Below are positions 25,036 to 37,020 of a DNA stretch of 64,000 nucleotides, piece by piece; within the stretch, counting starts at the first letter, position 1, and every line of letters starts with the position of its first letter. The position numbers and the translations under genes are program-made. The notes under the pieces were generated by a model that was given only the letters and a program-made list of their open reading frames with translations, was not told the origin of the DNA and made no database searches. This DNA is from Macropodus opercularis (Eukaryota; Chordata; Actinopteri; Anabantiformes; Osphronemidae): positions 8,646,501 through 8,710,500 of the forward strand of contig CM061100.1 in assembly GCA_030770545.1 (NCBI GenBank). The letters run 5' to 3'.

Positions 25036-26080
25036 ATTTAAAACCAGCTTAAACAAATACAGCCTTGAATGTGATGGTGACTTTCAATCTCCCTGCTCTG
25101 TGGGTGAAGTAACATGAGCTGGATGAGAATTTATTTACTACTGCCCGTCTGGTCGCACATTGTTCCTTGCTCATTCTTAGACCCTTATAGTAGACTTGTA
25201 TCGCGTGTTTGTGTCAGGTAAGGTTGTGAAGTTGTAATTTCTCTGTTCGGGTAACTCAGCCGCCCACTCGGTCCTTAGTAGAGTTTTAATTTGCGAGTGT
25301 TGTTGCCAAGGTGTAAGACGCAGCCTATATCACAAAGCAATAAAAAGGAAGCGGGAAAAATGAGAAGCATTTGTCGTTGTTGCGTAAACTCTTATCTTCC
25401 TTGTACTTAATTAGGTTGGTGACTGAGTTCTTCTTTATGACTCTATGTTTGCAGGGATGGTAAAAAGTGGAACAGGGTTGAAGATGAGGGAATCAGATGC
25501 TTGTGTGATGCTTAACCTCCTTGTGTTTCCTCCCAGTGCACATAGTACTACAGACCCAACTTTGAGCTTAAACTGTAGCTTGACATCCCACCAAAGACCT
25601 TAAACAGGGTCTCAAACTACACACATCCTCAGCTTAGCATGCACTCAACCTGCCGCCGTTTTTGTGCTACTACAGTTTATGATACATGCATCACACGCTG
25701 CATAGTTTAACTGACACTGCAGCTGTGACATTAAGAATAATAACAAAAGAATCCTGCAAGAATAAAAAGTGAAGGTTTCTCTTGTGACAGTTTTGATTTA
25801 TTGAGCTATAGTTGTCATTTTGACGTGTGCATGTTTGACTGTGTTGAAAAGCAAAGCCTTTGTCATTGTCACAGTGTTACTCTGGCATCTAACCACTAAT
25901 GAATGAACAGAAATTGTGTTTTTATGGTGTTCTGTAAGAAGAAAATTTGATAAATGTACATTTTGCTTCCCTGTGCAGTATGAAAGGTACCACTGTAATG
26001 ATTTGTTTCTCGGTGTGCACTTAAAAGGCCCCTTGCGAACGCCGAAGATGAAGTAAGTTTTCGTCAGAACATCCATAAGA
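25036..26080. other. Intergenic, no gene recognised
   Basis: Unique sequence. The 92-codon minus-strand frame at 25798-26076 is not recognised. Confidence 0.5.
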
Positions 26081-26201
26081 GAGAGCTGTGCCTTTTACTG
26101 CAGGAAATCAATTACTTATGCTCCAGGCAAAATTTTAATGTATCACTGTGAGATGTTGTAACTCAGCTTACACAGATTAATTAAAGGAGCTGAGCGGCTG
26201 A

Positions 26202-26231
26202 TGTGTGTGTGTGTGTGTGTGTGTGTGTGTT
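26202..26231. repeat. (TG)15 microsatellite
   Basis: Long perfect TG tract. A facing CA tract starts 26 bases further on. Confidence 0.92.
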
Positions 26232-26257
26232 GGGTTGGAGGTATCTCTCCACAAACC

Positions 26258-26271
26258 AACACACACACACG
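26258..26271. repeat. (CA)n microsatellite facing the TG tract
   Basis: Short CA tract complementary to the preceding TG tract, so the pair can form a hairpin or cruciform. Confidence 0.85.
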
Positions 26272-26545
26272 CATGTTTTTGATTTATGCGGGAACATTTA
26301 GATTGAAAATCATTTCAAACTCAAAACTGGCCTCAGAATCAGGAGCAGCCTGGTATTTATCCTCTCGGAGGCGCCGCGCTGGGATCATAAAGTTGATCAA
26401 TCAGTTCTCTGCGCCTTTGACTGCATCCTGTGAGGTACGCTGTGGGAGGCACAGAGCTGCCATTGTTGCCGTTGCCGGTTTTACGGTCCCTTTACAGTCG
26501 TTACGAGCACCGTGCACATTCTTGGCATTAAGTCAAATTTAAAGT

Positions 26546-27143
26546 GATCCCGACGCGTGTGGAGATTTTTTTGCTCTGACATGAGGCTGACATTTGATAG
26601 ACTGACCGCTTCGTACATTTTGTTTTTCCTTCATTTCATAAACACATTTTGGTGTTAATTACTGTTCTTAATTACTCATTTTAGTAATTTAATGGATATT
26701 CTGTGGTTGGTTTTTCATCTTCCGTCTTTAAAAGTAATTTGGTGGTCATTTACTTGCAGTGCTGTCATAGTGAAGTAAAAAAAAGAAGTTGGGCATCAGC
26801 GCTCCCTATCGTTGTGCTTTTTATGTTGCGGGTTGTGCACGTGTGTGGACACGTGTCATTTGTGTGGATCCGTCTTAGCGAATGTCCCAAGAAGCTCAGA
26901 TGATGAGAAGAATCACACCTTCACTGCCAATGACAACATGGAGCGTTGGTGTTCATTTAATGCACTTCACTGCAGCTGCCAGGAAAAGTAACAATAGAAA
27001 AACAAACGTTAAAAGAAACCATTTGATGCTTTATGGAATTATGCAGGACTGTTTTTTTGATATGCTGTGTGCACCTCCATACATTATCTCATAATTACAG
27101 CTTGTATCCAGTTCTCTTTTGAGTATTGTCCACCATTCGAGCA
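26546..27143. other. Intergenic, no clear feature
   Basis: Unique AT-rich sequence with short incidental open frames. Confidence 0.5.
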
Positions 27144-27163
27144 TGTGTGTGTGTGTGTGTGTG
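27144..27163. repeat. (TG)n microsatellite
   Basis: About ten TG units immediately left of a CNE-like block. Confidence 0.9.
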
Positions 27164-27169
27164 GCAATT

Positions 27170-27480
27170 GTGTTTCCAGTGGCATTTAAAACTCAAGACC
27201 AATTTGTACTTGTCCATTCTTGTTTTGTTGATTCTGCAGTGATTTAATCCTGCTATTAAGAGTGCAGTGATTTTAATGGCCTCTACTTCATTAATTGCTG
27301 CAAACTTGCAATCTAAGACTGAGTACCTGCCTTCCATTTAAGCTGCCACACTATGTCACCGCATAAAACGACTGCAAACACTGGGAGCCCATGAGAATCC
27401 CTGCTGCATAATGCAGGATTTAGCTCGCTTGGTGAAGCCAGAACAATCTAGACACAAAATTACTGACTCTGTGTGGTGCT
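27170..27480. promoter_or_regulatory. Candidate conserved non-coding element
   Basis: Repeat-free block with CTGCAGTGATTTAATCCTGC, GCAGTGATTTTAATGG, TTCATTAATTGCTGC and CTGCATAATGCAGG. It shows an internal near-repeat of GCAGTGATTT, and the last motif is a palindrome-like CTGCATAATGCAG. One of the most enhancer-like textures in the window; unproven. Confidence 0.42.
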
Positions 27481-28540
27481 AGCGGAACATAGGCCCAGTT
27501 CCTCCGCTATTCTTGCTGCTGAGCACAGGCTTGTTCATGACATCCCGTGAGTATGAAATAAAATGTGTTATAATTCCACTTAAGCGATAAAATTACGAGG
27601 CATCGCTGAGCTTCATCAGTCGCCAAAATCTGACTTCAGTTTATTTTACTGAGTGCATTTCAGCGTCACAGCTACAGACGGTTACAACGTGCACAAGAAC
27701 GATTAAGTTTTAATACAGGACATTTGAAACTGCGTTTGGTGCACAAGGCTTATGCAAAAAAGCAGATTACACCTTTATAATTATGCACCGCTTTAGAAAG
27801 AATATGTCCCCATTACCTGTACTTTAAGCAACAATAAATAAAGTTTTGCACTTTTTCCAAGAAACTAAATGAACCAAAGTGCCTGCGGTTCATTTTTAAG
27901 GTCTGCCTCCCGTGCACAGCTGCGTTACACCACACAGGTCTGAAATAAAGTTTTTAAACAGTGTATTAGCAGGAAGCATTTATGACCTTTAAACACTTCG
28001 GTTGGACTGTTTTGATGCAATAAAAGTGATGTCACTTGGACCCGGCCTGGTCAGCGCTGCATGAACCTCTCAGCTGAACAAGACTTTGAAACATTGGACT
28101 GAAAGGATGAAAGAAGTGGATTTGAAAACAACAGTTCTGACAATATGCTGCAGTTTAGGTGTAAATGAATCATTTCAAACCACAGAGGGTTGCGGGAGTT
28201 GAGTTTCGGACCACCGGCCACTCTGTTTTCCGCTGCCTATCAGGAGTCTTCTCACAACGGGAGCAGACTAGTCATGATCTGGGTTCTTATAAGATGAACG
28301 TGCCTGGAAAACCACCAACCAGCAGGGAGGCTGATGCGTGAGCTCGGGGACCATAGTCTGTACAGACAGAAGCCAGCCAGACGCTCCCGCTTGAATTTAC
28401 TGGGTCTATCTTGGCCTTGAAATGATGTAGTGTACGTTCCAAAGCTCTCCTGACCAGGAATTGTCTGTAATGTGGATTCCAGACGTGTACTGTACGTCTT
28501 TGTTCTGCATAATTAGCCGATATTTCAAGATATTTGGTCC
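27481..28540. other. Intergenic, no gene recognised
   Basis: Unique sequence, some of it weakly CNE-like (27590-27780). No coding or repeat family recognised. Confidence 0.5.
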
Positions 28541-29100
28541 AGAGTAATGATTAGTCAATCTGCCACGTTTAGGCATCTTATTTTTCCAGTGTTCCTTTAA
28601 CTCCATGGAGATGGTTTGTAGGGAGAAATTGTCAGGTGACTTTAAAGCCTATCTACACTCATCGCACATGTCTCTGCTTTATTTATTTATTTATTTTTAA
28701 TTTTCACAGTATTCATGTGTATTGCCTTCCCACTTGACAAACGGAGAAAGCGATGTCATGTAAATTGAAGCCAGTCTAATCGGGACCATTAATCTTTGAG
28801 GGATATTGGACACCCCAGCGTATTACCGATGTGGTCCGACTTGGGCCATGCACAGGATTTAATTTTCTCTGGCTGGCAATATGGACACTGCTGAGAATTT
28901 CTCGCACCTGCAGCTCACACGTACTCGGGTCAAATTAAATCACACATTTTACTTTCAGCTCAAATCAGGTTCATCCAGCTTAAGTCCCTACTGGACCACA
29001 GCATTTAATTACAGTCAATTACTGACTACTCAAGTGTGCAAGACTGGCCTTGCCCATCTCAACTGACCTTGGCTCACTCTCACTCCTGACTCACGTGTCT
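28541..29100. promoter_or_regulatory. Weak candidate non-coding element
   Basis: A TTTA-repeat run at 28678-28697 splits it. The right half has GGATTTAATTTTC, CAAATTAAATCAC and CATTTAATTACAGTCAATTAC. Texture only. Confidence 0.27.
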
Positions 29101-31060
29101 GTCTCCGTCATAGAGGAGTGAGACTGATTATATATGGAATTGAATATGTTGTCTATAATAATAATAATGAATTATAAGGATTAAACATTGTGTTTTCGAA
29201 AAATTGAGAATGAACATGATGATGATGGTTAACAAAACTACAATTGAATAGAGAAATGTTTAAGGACCTTGCAGCGTGTTCAGCCTGTGCATGCATACGC
29301 AGCTTTCAAAAGAGAGACCAGGTGACGAGGTGTGACACAAAGTTCATCCCTTAACAGAGTGGACCTGCTCTGAGGTGAGCTTCCAGCCTGTCTAGCTATT
29401 CACAGTCTGCTTCTCCGTGGACCCTGAGAGTCGCTGGCGGATTTCTGTAAAAATTGGGGCTTTTGAACTCTTGGTGTCTTTTCGCTCACGGGTCCCTTAT
29501 GCGTGAAAAGTATGAACAAAGCAATGCATCTGCAAGAACGCGCCAGACTGAACCTGAACCTACTTTTCATTCTCTCCGCCTAAAATATGACTCCGATTCT
29601 GCCCGGTGTGGGTTTGTTGAGGGACCATTACGCTGTGCATCGGTCAATAGATAAACACAGAGGAAGCACTTTACAGAGAAAAAGAGCAAATGGAAACAAC
29701 TGAGAGAAGCTCATAGAGGAGGACTGTGAAAGTGACACAGAGGGAAGAGTCCAGAGAGAACGGGAGGCAGTTTGAAGAGGCAAATACCCACAGTTGGTAG
29801 CAGGAGGAGGGAGGATAAACAACAAAGAGGATCTTTCCCTGGCAGCTATGGGAGAGAGCACAAGTTGAAAAAAAAGAGGCTAGGATCCAGCTGAGTGTTT
29901 AGGCAAAAGAGAGAGAAGGAGGAAGCGCAGTGAGAATAAATATGCTCTGTCTTTTCTATGGTGTGCCGGTGTGAGGAGGCAGAGAGAGAGAGAGGTTGCC
30001 TGTGGTGTGCAGCTGGGGGTGGAGGGGAAATCTGTGTGAGTGTGTGATTTGCCTAAATGAAAGCGTATTTGCGCGCTTTACTAGTTGCCTTCATGCCGAG
30101 TCAGTCAACTTTATCGTATTATGTATTTAATTAACGTTTTCAACCTTGGCATCATCGTTTGCTTTTGTAATCTCAAGACAAATGCCTAACGCCTCTCAGT
30201 CTGGCAGGTGTGGCGTCAGTGGAGGCCATCCTTTTTTTTTTTTCGGATGGTCTCTGACAAAGCTTTTGAGATTAAACTTTTTTTTCCCCACCCTCTTCCT
30301 CAAAACTAGTTCCCTACTGCACACAACTGAATAGTTTGGGATTAACCCTGCGGATGAGTTACTGAGGGGAAAACAGTTTGTTTGATGCAAATTTCAACAT
30401 ACAAACAAACGGCTTTCGTTGCACAATGTTCTCTTCTTATCAGAAGTACACACATGCAGGAAATTATTCATATATTCAGGCTGTCATATCTCTCACCCTC
30501 TTGCGGAGTCAGTCGCGCACACATCTTCACCTTTGCAATTATGTGTTCTAACATGAAAAATCACCTTAAATTGAGACTAGCGGTATTTGCCGCTGCACTC
30601 AGAGTTGGAAAGGAAGCGAGGCTGAGACTGGCATCCACGAGAAAATGTCAGTCTTTTGAATTTGTAGTTTCTAAGGTGATTTAGGACACAAAGCTAGTTC
30701 AGTTCGTTTGGAACTGGGCTGTGATACTTAACAGTTCAAGGCAGGTTCCTCTAAATGACTGATTTTGAGAAACAAGAGCAACTGTTTGTAGGACGGAAAA
30801 AACAGTGGATTTTACAGCTTAGGAAGCAAAAGTCTCATTTGAAATGCTTATTACTCTGCAGCTCCAATAGCTGCATCAGCACATATTCTAAAAAAATAAT
30901 AATAAAACAAACACAAAAAACTTCTTCGCTAACAGGAAGGTGAAAAGAATGAAAACTAATGCCTTGGAGTATGAAGTAGAAAAATCAAAGTAGATTTTTC
31001 ACAAAAATGGAAAGAAGAGAGAAGGATCTTGGGGGGGAAGCCTGTAAATGTAGATCCTTT
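29101..31060. other. Intergenic, no gene recognised
   Basis: Includes ATA repeats near 29157-29168, a purine-rich strand (29640-29990) with (AG)n at 29980-29995, and T runs near 30231-30243. Open frames such as 30382-30684 match nothing. Confidence 0.5.
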
Positions 31061-31215
31061 TTTTTTCCTCCTCTCAGGCTCAAAGCGCTCATTATCGTTT
31101 ATTAGCCCCCGTCTACATTAAACAACCCTCCTCATTATTTTGGGCTGCTGACTTAATTGAGTTGTAGCTCGTGAGATCTAATGGCGAATGCTAACACGGG
31201 GCTCAGGCTAACTTT
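31061..31215. promoter_or_regulatory. Candidate conserved non-coding element
   Basis: Short block with TCATTATCGTTTATTAGCCC near 31090, CATTAAACAAC, and CTTAATTGAGTTG near 31151. Texture only. Confidence 0.3.
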
Positions 31216-32980
31216 AGTGTGAACAGCCTCTGTTTGAAGATGTGTCATCGTTCTGAGTGTTCGAGCAGCTCTACCGCAGCGAGAAGCCTCTTTGTTCTAC
31301 ATCAAGTCGTCTCACTTTGCTCGGGCGTCGTTACAAATCAACCAACATATTGTAGCGACGACAGGTGTCAATCACAGCAGGTCAGCTTGTGTTTTAGTTT
31401 TATTCCAGTTTTTATTGTCTAGTTTTATTTCTCTGTCTTTGTCTTATAAAATAATCTCAGAATCCTTCTCTCTCATCCCACCTGTGGGTGTAAATATGTT
31501 TATATCCAAATAGCAATATGCAGTAGATGGCAGGGCGTGTGATTGTGGACACATTTTCATTTGCGTGGGCATTGCTTCTCACTATCAACCCATTGTGTAT
31601 CTGAAAATGACTGATGTGTGCTTATCTGTCTGCACAATGCATAAAACCGCCTCCGTTTTGTCTAATCAGCTGGCAGATGTGCGTTTTGTCTCGTTTTTTT
31701 CTCTTTCCTGCAGTTTTCTATTCTCATAATGACCCACTGTGGCGCTTCTTGAAGGCAGCGCTGTCGTCGGCAGGCGCAAACGGTTGTTGACACGAAGCAG
31801 CCTTATCTGAAAGGAGCTTTAACACACCGAGAGGTCGGGCTAATTAAAAATAACGGACTACCTACATGTAGGCTCGCATTACAACGTAGTAACACGGGAT
31901 CCAACACATTTTGGACTTGATACAGCACATGTCCAATCAGGAACAGCGACATCTTTAAAACACACATTTAGGGCAGCATTATTATAACAGTTTACCATTG
32001 TAATAATTAGTATCACAATAATTAGTGAGAATGAGTTGAGCATCATGATTTATACTGTACAAATGGAACCACAAAGCACGATACAACAATTCTCTCTTGT
32101 CTCTCATCATTCCACCGCTTACCCTCAAATTATAATTGAACTATTCAGCAATAGGATTGCAGATTGAAATGCTGTTGGAAGAGCTACTTGTAGTTTCTTC
32201 CCATTTGTCCCTGCCAAAATAAATCAATATAAAACATATATTACTCCGACGGAATGAAAAATTAAACTGAAGGACGTGTCTAAGCTTCAGTTTTGTCACA
32301 TACTTCTATACAAATTGCAGAATATTCCCAGTTCAAGTTAATGTAATAGTACTTGATTAAAATTTTTATTAAAATTCAATGTTGGTCAAAGTAATTACAG
32401 TAACTTAGTACATTTAGACAGTAAATCAATAGCATCTTAAAATGATTTACTGTAACTCTAACAATTTTTTGGGTTCTGGATATCATCTACAAGGACATTA
32501 TCTTAAAAGCAGACTGAGAGCTGAATAAATCTTTTTATATGAAGTCTCTTATCACCAGAGAAGATAAATTAGTGAAGGTTGTCTTGTGAGTGTGAATGTT
32601 AAAGACACTGCATTACAGTTAATAATGTGCCCTGTGGAGTTTAGTACCACACTGGACAGAGTTGTGTTACAAAGACCAGGCTTCCCATCTTTCTTGTAGC
32701 AGTTTCTGTTTGCACTCTCAGACGAATAATTAGTAACCTACAAGGCTACAACATGGTAAATAGGACGGCACCAATAGGTGAGGTTCCTGTTTATAGTCAA
32801 GCACCATTGCTAATGGATTAAAAACCTATTAAAAAAATCTCAAAGAAAATGTCACCGGTCTTTTATGAGCCTCCACATGAAACACACCAACATTTTAAAT
32901 GTCATTGAGTTAAAATGCTGTAATTCTAATCTACTTTTTCCAGACTCGCTTGATTCGAAATACAAAGATTTTGGTTTGAA
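31216..32980. other. Intergenic, AT-rich, no gene recognised
   Basis: Markedly AT-rich from about 31980 to 32900 with no open frame of note and no recognisable repeat. Confidence 0.5.
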
Positions 32981-33425
32981 CTCGTCTCCCAATTCATCCC
33001 AGAGGGAGGACGCTAAAGCGCCGTTAATTACCGCAGAATGAAATTACGCAAATGAGAAATGTACATATCCTAAAGGCTTACTGAAGGATAAAATGAAGAG
33101 AAAAGCTGCTAAATCAGTAATGAATTTAATAACTGGAATAGTTGACAGTGAATGCAAAGTTCATTTGGGGGTTTTGTAAAAATAACTTCTATCAATACCT
33201 GGAATATCTCCTGTTTCACTTTGTTTACCATATACTGTAAAAAAGGAGATTGAAAAGAACACACAATGTGGAGGTGGGTCTGTGTTATTTTTACCACTTA
33301 ATTAATGGTGTAAATGACCTCTCATTGGCTAATTAGTGATCTGACTTGTAGTGGCAGCAGTGGCATTGCAGCTTGATTGAATTACACGCTCTGAACTCCT
33401 GAGTGTTTGTACAGTAGACTCCAAG
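32981..33425. promoter_or_regulatory. Candidate CNE with forkhead and homeodomain cores
   Basis: Holds CCGTTAATTACCGC at 33021-33034, an octamer-like ACGCAAATG near 33046, a forkhead-type TGTTTAC at 33222-33228 and CACTTAATTAATGG near 33295, then GGCTAATTAGTGATC near 33327. The spacing of TAATTA cores is unusually tight. Regulatory role inferred. Confidence 0.42.
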
Positions 33426-35860
33426 GAACCACGTTGAGACTAATGCAGCAGTTTGACGTTAAGTGGTATGAATCATTTAAGAGAATGTGTGACGGCACGT
33501 CTTAGACGGCAAAGATACTGTAGAGGTGATTCCAAAAAGCAGTTCGTGCCAGAAGAAGACGAGAGCAAAGGCTCAGGGGAGTAGAAATATTAGGAGCCCC
33601 GGGAGGTAAATGGGAAAACACGAATGCGCAGTAAAAAGCGCTCGCAGGGGGAACAATTAAAAGTGATGCTAAACAAAACAGCTGCTCTGTACCCCCTCAC
33701 TTCAAGGACGATCTGCAGTGTTGAACGAACTGTCCACAGTAAAGTTAGCAAGTAAATCACACATATACGTAAGAAGAATCTAAACATAATCAAAACCATA
33801 TAGTTATATTTACCTGACCGGCTGAAGCAGCATTGAACTGTGACCGAAGTCAGCAGAAAGTGCTGAAAGTGTTACACCAAAGCAAAGCGGGATGTGATTA
33901 ATAATAGAAGCGGTGGATGTATCATTCATCAGAAGCGCATCAGCAAGATTTTTGAACCGCTCGTGTGACACGGCTGATGCTCCTCTGCTTTAATCTTTGC
34001 AGTTGTCTACACTGTCTGGGTGCCGGGTTGCACGTCAAGCGCGCCACAGGTGACTGGAAGCGTATTTTTAATCCCGGTGCATTAAAAAAACTCAAAGTAT
34101 TTCCATAGTAACCGTCGCATCTTCATCCTCCCCGTCTCTGCACATTTCTACAGGTGTCGTTGACTTTGGATCTGGCCCAGCCAACCTGTCTGTGTCCCCT
34201 TTGCTCACTCTCGTTGTATTTGTTGTGAAATAGTTCACGTCCACTGCTGCTGGCAACAGTAGTTTCCAGTATCCAGTGATCTTCTAGGGCTCCAAGCTTT
34301 GAGCCTTGCAAACAAGAAGCTTCCAAAGTGCGAGTGAACATTTGCTATGACACACGTTATACAATGGAGCACTTTGCATTGTGATAAAAACATCAGGTAA
34401 AGACATTTACGATTAAATAGTTTAAATATCTGTTCACCTCCAGCCTGAAAGAATGCAACTGGTCCACTTTAATGTATTTTAAGGCCAGTCCAGTGGCGGC
34501 TGAGCAATTAAGACGAAAACACAAGGATGAGTGAACTCACTTTAAAACAGATCCTTCTTAATATTTTACTGACACTGCAAAAATGCTTAATTGTTAAACA
34601 TATTCAAATGATCGTCCCTGGAGCCAGCGGCACAGCGCAAACTGTTTAGGTTGGAGACCGAGATAAGATGATTCCTGAACTCCCGGTGCCTTGTTCTGGG
34701 CTGATGCTCGTTCCGCAGGGAGAAGGATACAAAGGAAGAGAGGCGAGAAGGAGGAGGCAGGATTCAAACTGAATAGATGGTGACTCGTTGTTAATGCCTG
34801 AAAAACGTCTCCTGTGTGTTGTCTCATGTTGAATACTAATAAATGTAAAATAAAACTAATACTTATTTAACTAATATTTAATTCGTTGTAATCTAGCCAA
34901 CCACACACACTTAATGAAAGTCTGTACAGATGGACGCTGAGTGTTGTAAAATGTATAACTTAATAACTGCGCTGTTTATTGATCATTTTCATATTAACAG
35001 TTTTGTAAGTTCAGACTGTTTGGATCTAGTTCGTATGATATTCTATATTTCTTCTCGTCTCTCTGACCAGTGTGTTTCTGAGCTCAAAGTCTTTTTGAGA
35101 GAAACACATGGAAATGTAAAAGCCAATTAGAGCCATTTGGAAGAAAAAAAGGAAAAGAACGATGAAATCTACTGGCGAAAGATCAGATACTGTATGTAGT
35201 ATTGACTGTGTGATTGTAAAATTTATGAAAAAGCCCTTAAAGAACATAATCTCGTCCTTTTCTTCCCAAGATCGTATCCAGACTTTGTGAGACACCAAAA
35301 ATTCAGCCGACGGTGCTTGAGGTTCATTAAAACAATTCGTTGAGTGACCAGATTGTGGTGTGATGTAATGCAGCGCAATAACCTGAAACAAGCTAAATTA
35401 GTAGCATTTGTTCAGAATATGAGGTTGTCTTGATTTCTCGCTTTGTTATATTTTCAAACCATCCTTTGCAGTTAGTTGCATTGAACTATACCGACTGGGG
35501 ACCACTTGAAACGCGGTTAAATTAGTGGAAAAGACCGACGCAGATGCTTCCCAAGCTGAGTATTTAACCTTTACTCGTGTATAAAAACGCTGAGCAGGTT
35601 CAGCCGTTGATTTTGGATCAAGATGGAAAGATCCAAGCGGCTTTGAAGAAGGGTTCGTCGCCGGGGCGCGAACGACAAGAGTGTCACTCACAAATGGCTC
35701 CACGACAGCGGCATCTGCGTTTCGATCTGCGGGACAGGCACCAGAAGATGACGTGCCAGCGCACAGTTGCTGACCCTGGGGCCTTAGATTTAGTGCAGAA
35801 GGAGAAGAGGAGGGCAACAAAAAAACAATCCACACAGGGTCAGTGTGAGTCAGCAGAATC

Positions 35861-35880
35861 GCACACACACACACACACAC
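35861..35880. repeat. (CA)n microsatellite
   Basis: About ten CA units, then an impure CCCACACGCACACAG tail. Confidence 0.9.
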
Positions 35881-35970
35881 CCCACACGCACACAGATCTA
35901 GCAGCGGTGCAGAGCATTCGGCCCTCGTTACCAAGATGAACGCACGTTTGAGAGTTCAGCGCTGCATAAA

Positions 35971-35998
35971 TCACACACACACACACACACACACACAG
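35971..35998. repeat. (CA)n microsatellite
   Basis: About 13 CA units, 90 bases from the previous tract and in the same orientation. Confidence 0.92.
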
Positions 35999-36385
35999 GT
36001 CCACAGGGTCACTGCAGATCAATTTAAAGTTGTTCTGAGCGTTTCCATGTATGGGGTGATGAAATATCATAGGAATACAGATGTAAAATTTGAAGAAGTT
36101 TTGCTTTTCTGATCCCGTTTCAACAGCTACTGGTTATTAAAACTGTCTTAATCGAGTGAATTAAACCCATTAGGGCTCCAGGCTGTTTAAAAGAAGCACA
36201 TGTATAAACCAAAACGCTGCTGTAACCTTTAGCTTTGTGTCTACACAGTGATTTGAATATACTGCAGAAGTTGGGAGCAGGCATTAATAACTCATGTGCA
36301 TAACATTAAAATTTGCCTAGTTTATAACAACATAAAGAAAAAATGTTCAAAACAATGAGCGTTCAGATTAAGAGACGTGGTTAAA

Positions 36386-37020
36386 CATCTGCAGACTGAA
36401 TGTCATTCCCTTCTGCCCCTCTCCTCTCCAGCTTTGTGCATTTCATTTCGGGAGGCGGCTGACAGCCAATTATCCGCTCTGCTGTGCAGACATTAGTTTG
36501 GCCTTCAGCCTTGTAGTGGCAAAAACAAGAAACCAGCAACCTTTCAGACACAAGTTCACGTGTCTTTAGTCTCACAGTGCGCATGTTAACACCAAAATCA
36601 GATTTCGTAGCCCGGCCCCCCCACAGCAAGCAGAGCCGGGGTGAGAATGTCAGCTTCTTGTGCTGGATTGTTTGGCATTTGTGTTTAAACAGATTGCCTC
36701 ACTTAAAGTTGATGGACACGGGAATCCTGAGGGCCTCTCTGGATTGTCAGTGCCTCGGTTTCTTGTTGTTTTTTTTTTTTTCCTTGCATGGTCAGCTCCA
36801 AGCTATTGGCAGCTCAACATGAGTTTCGATGGTCCTAATCTCTCCCGGGCACAGAGAGTTTGTGATTGGAGGCCAAGCACAGTGGTGTCCTGTGGTAGAA
36901 AGTTAGACAGTTATTGGCACATAATGCAGAGCAGAGGAGAACTCACTAGTACTTATAGTAAAGTGGCGAGTTAGAGGAGAGAGCTTGGGCACTAAAACCA
37001 AATTCAATCTGTCATGGCAT
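36386..37020. promoter_or_regulatory. Candidate conserved non-coding block
   Basis: Two CNE-like parts (36390-36560 and 36820-37020) around a T-run at 36768-36782. Cores include GACAGCCAATTATCCGC near 36460 and GTTTGTGATTGG near 36857. Texture only. Confidence 0.3.

Larger units (their letters stand above)
26081..26545. promoter_or_regulatory. CNE-like block interrupted by facing TG and CA tracts
   Basis: The left part carries GAAATCAATTACTTATG near 26104 and GATTAATTAAAGGAG near 26175. The right part carries GATTGAAAATCATTTC near 26300 and AAGTTGATCAATCAG near 26390. Between them lie (TG)n 26202-26231 and (CA)n 26258-26271. The two flanks read as one element split by microsatellite growth. 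Inference. Confidence 0.35.
33426..36385. other. Intergenic, no gene recognised
   Basis: Contains two CA tracts (35861-35880 and 35971-35998). The 162-codon minus-strand frame at 35446-35934, the longest in the window, runs through the first CA tract (coding CVCVCVC) and overlaps a 120-codon plus-strand frame; neither matches a family. Confidence 0.5.

Noticed and set aside
35446..35934. 162-codon minus-strand frame as a gene
   Set aside because: Runs through a CA microsatellite (coding alternating C and V), overlaps a plus-strand frame and matches no family.
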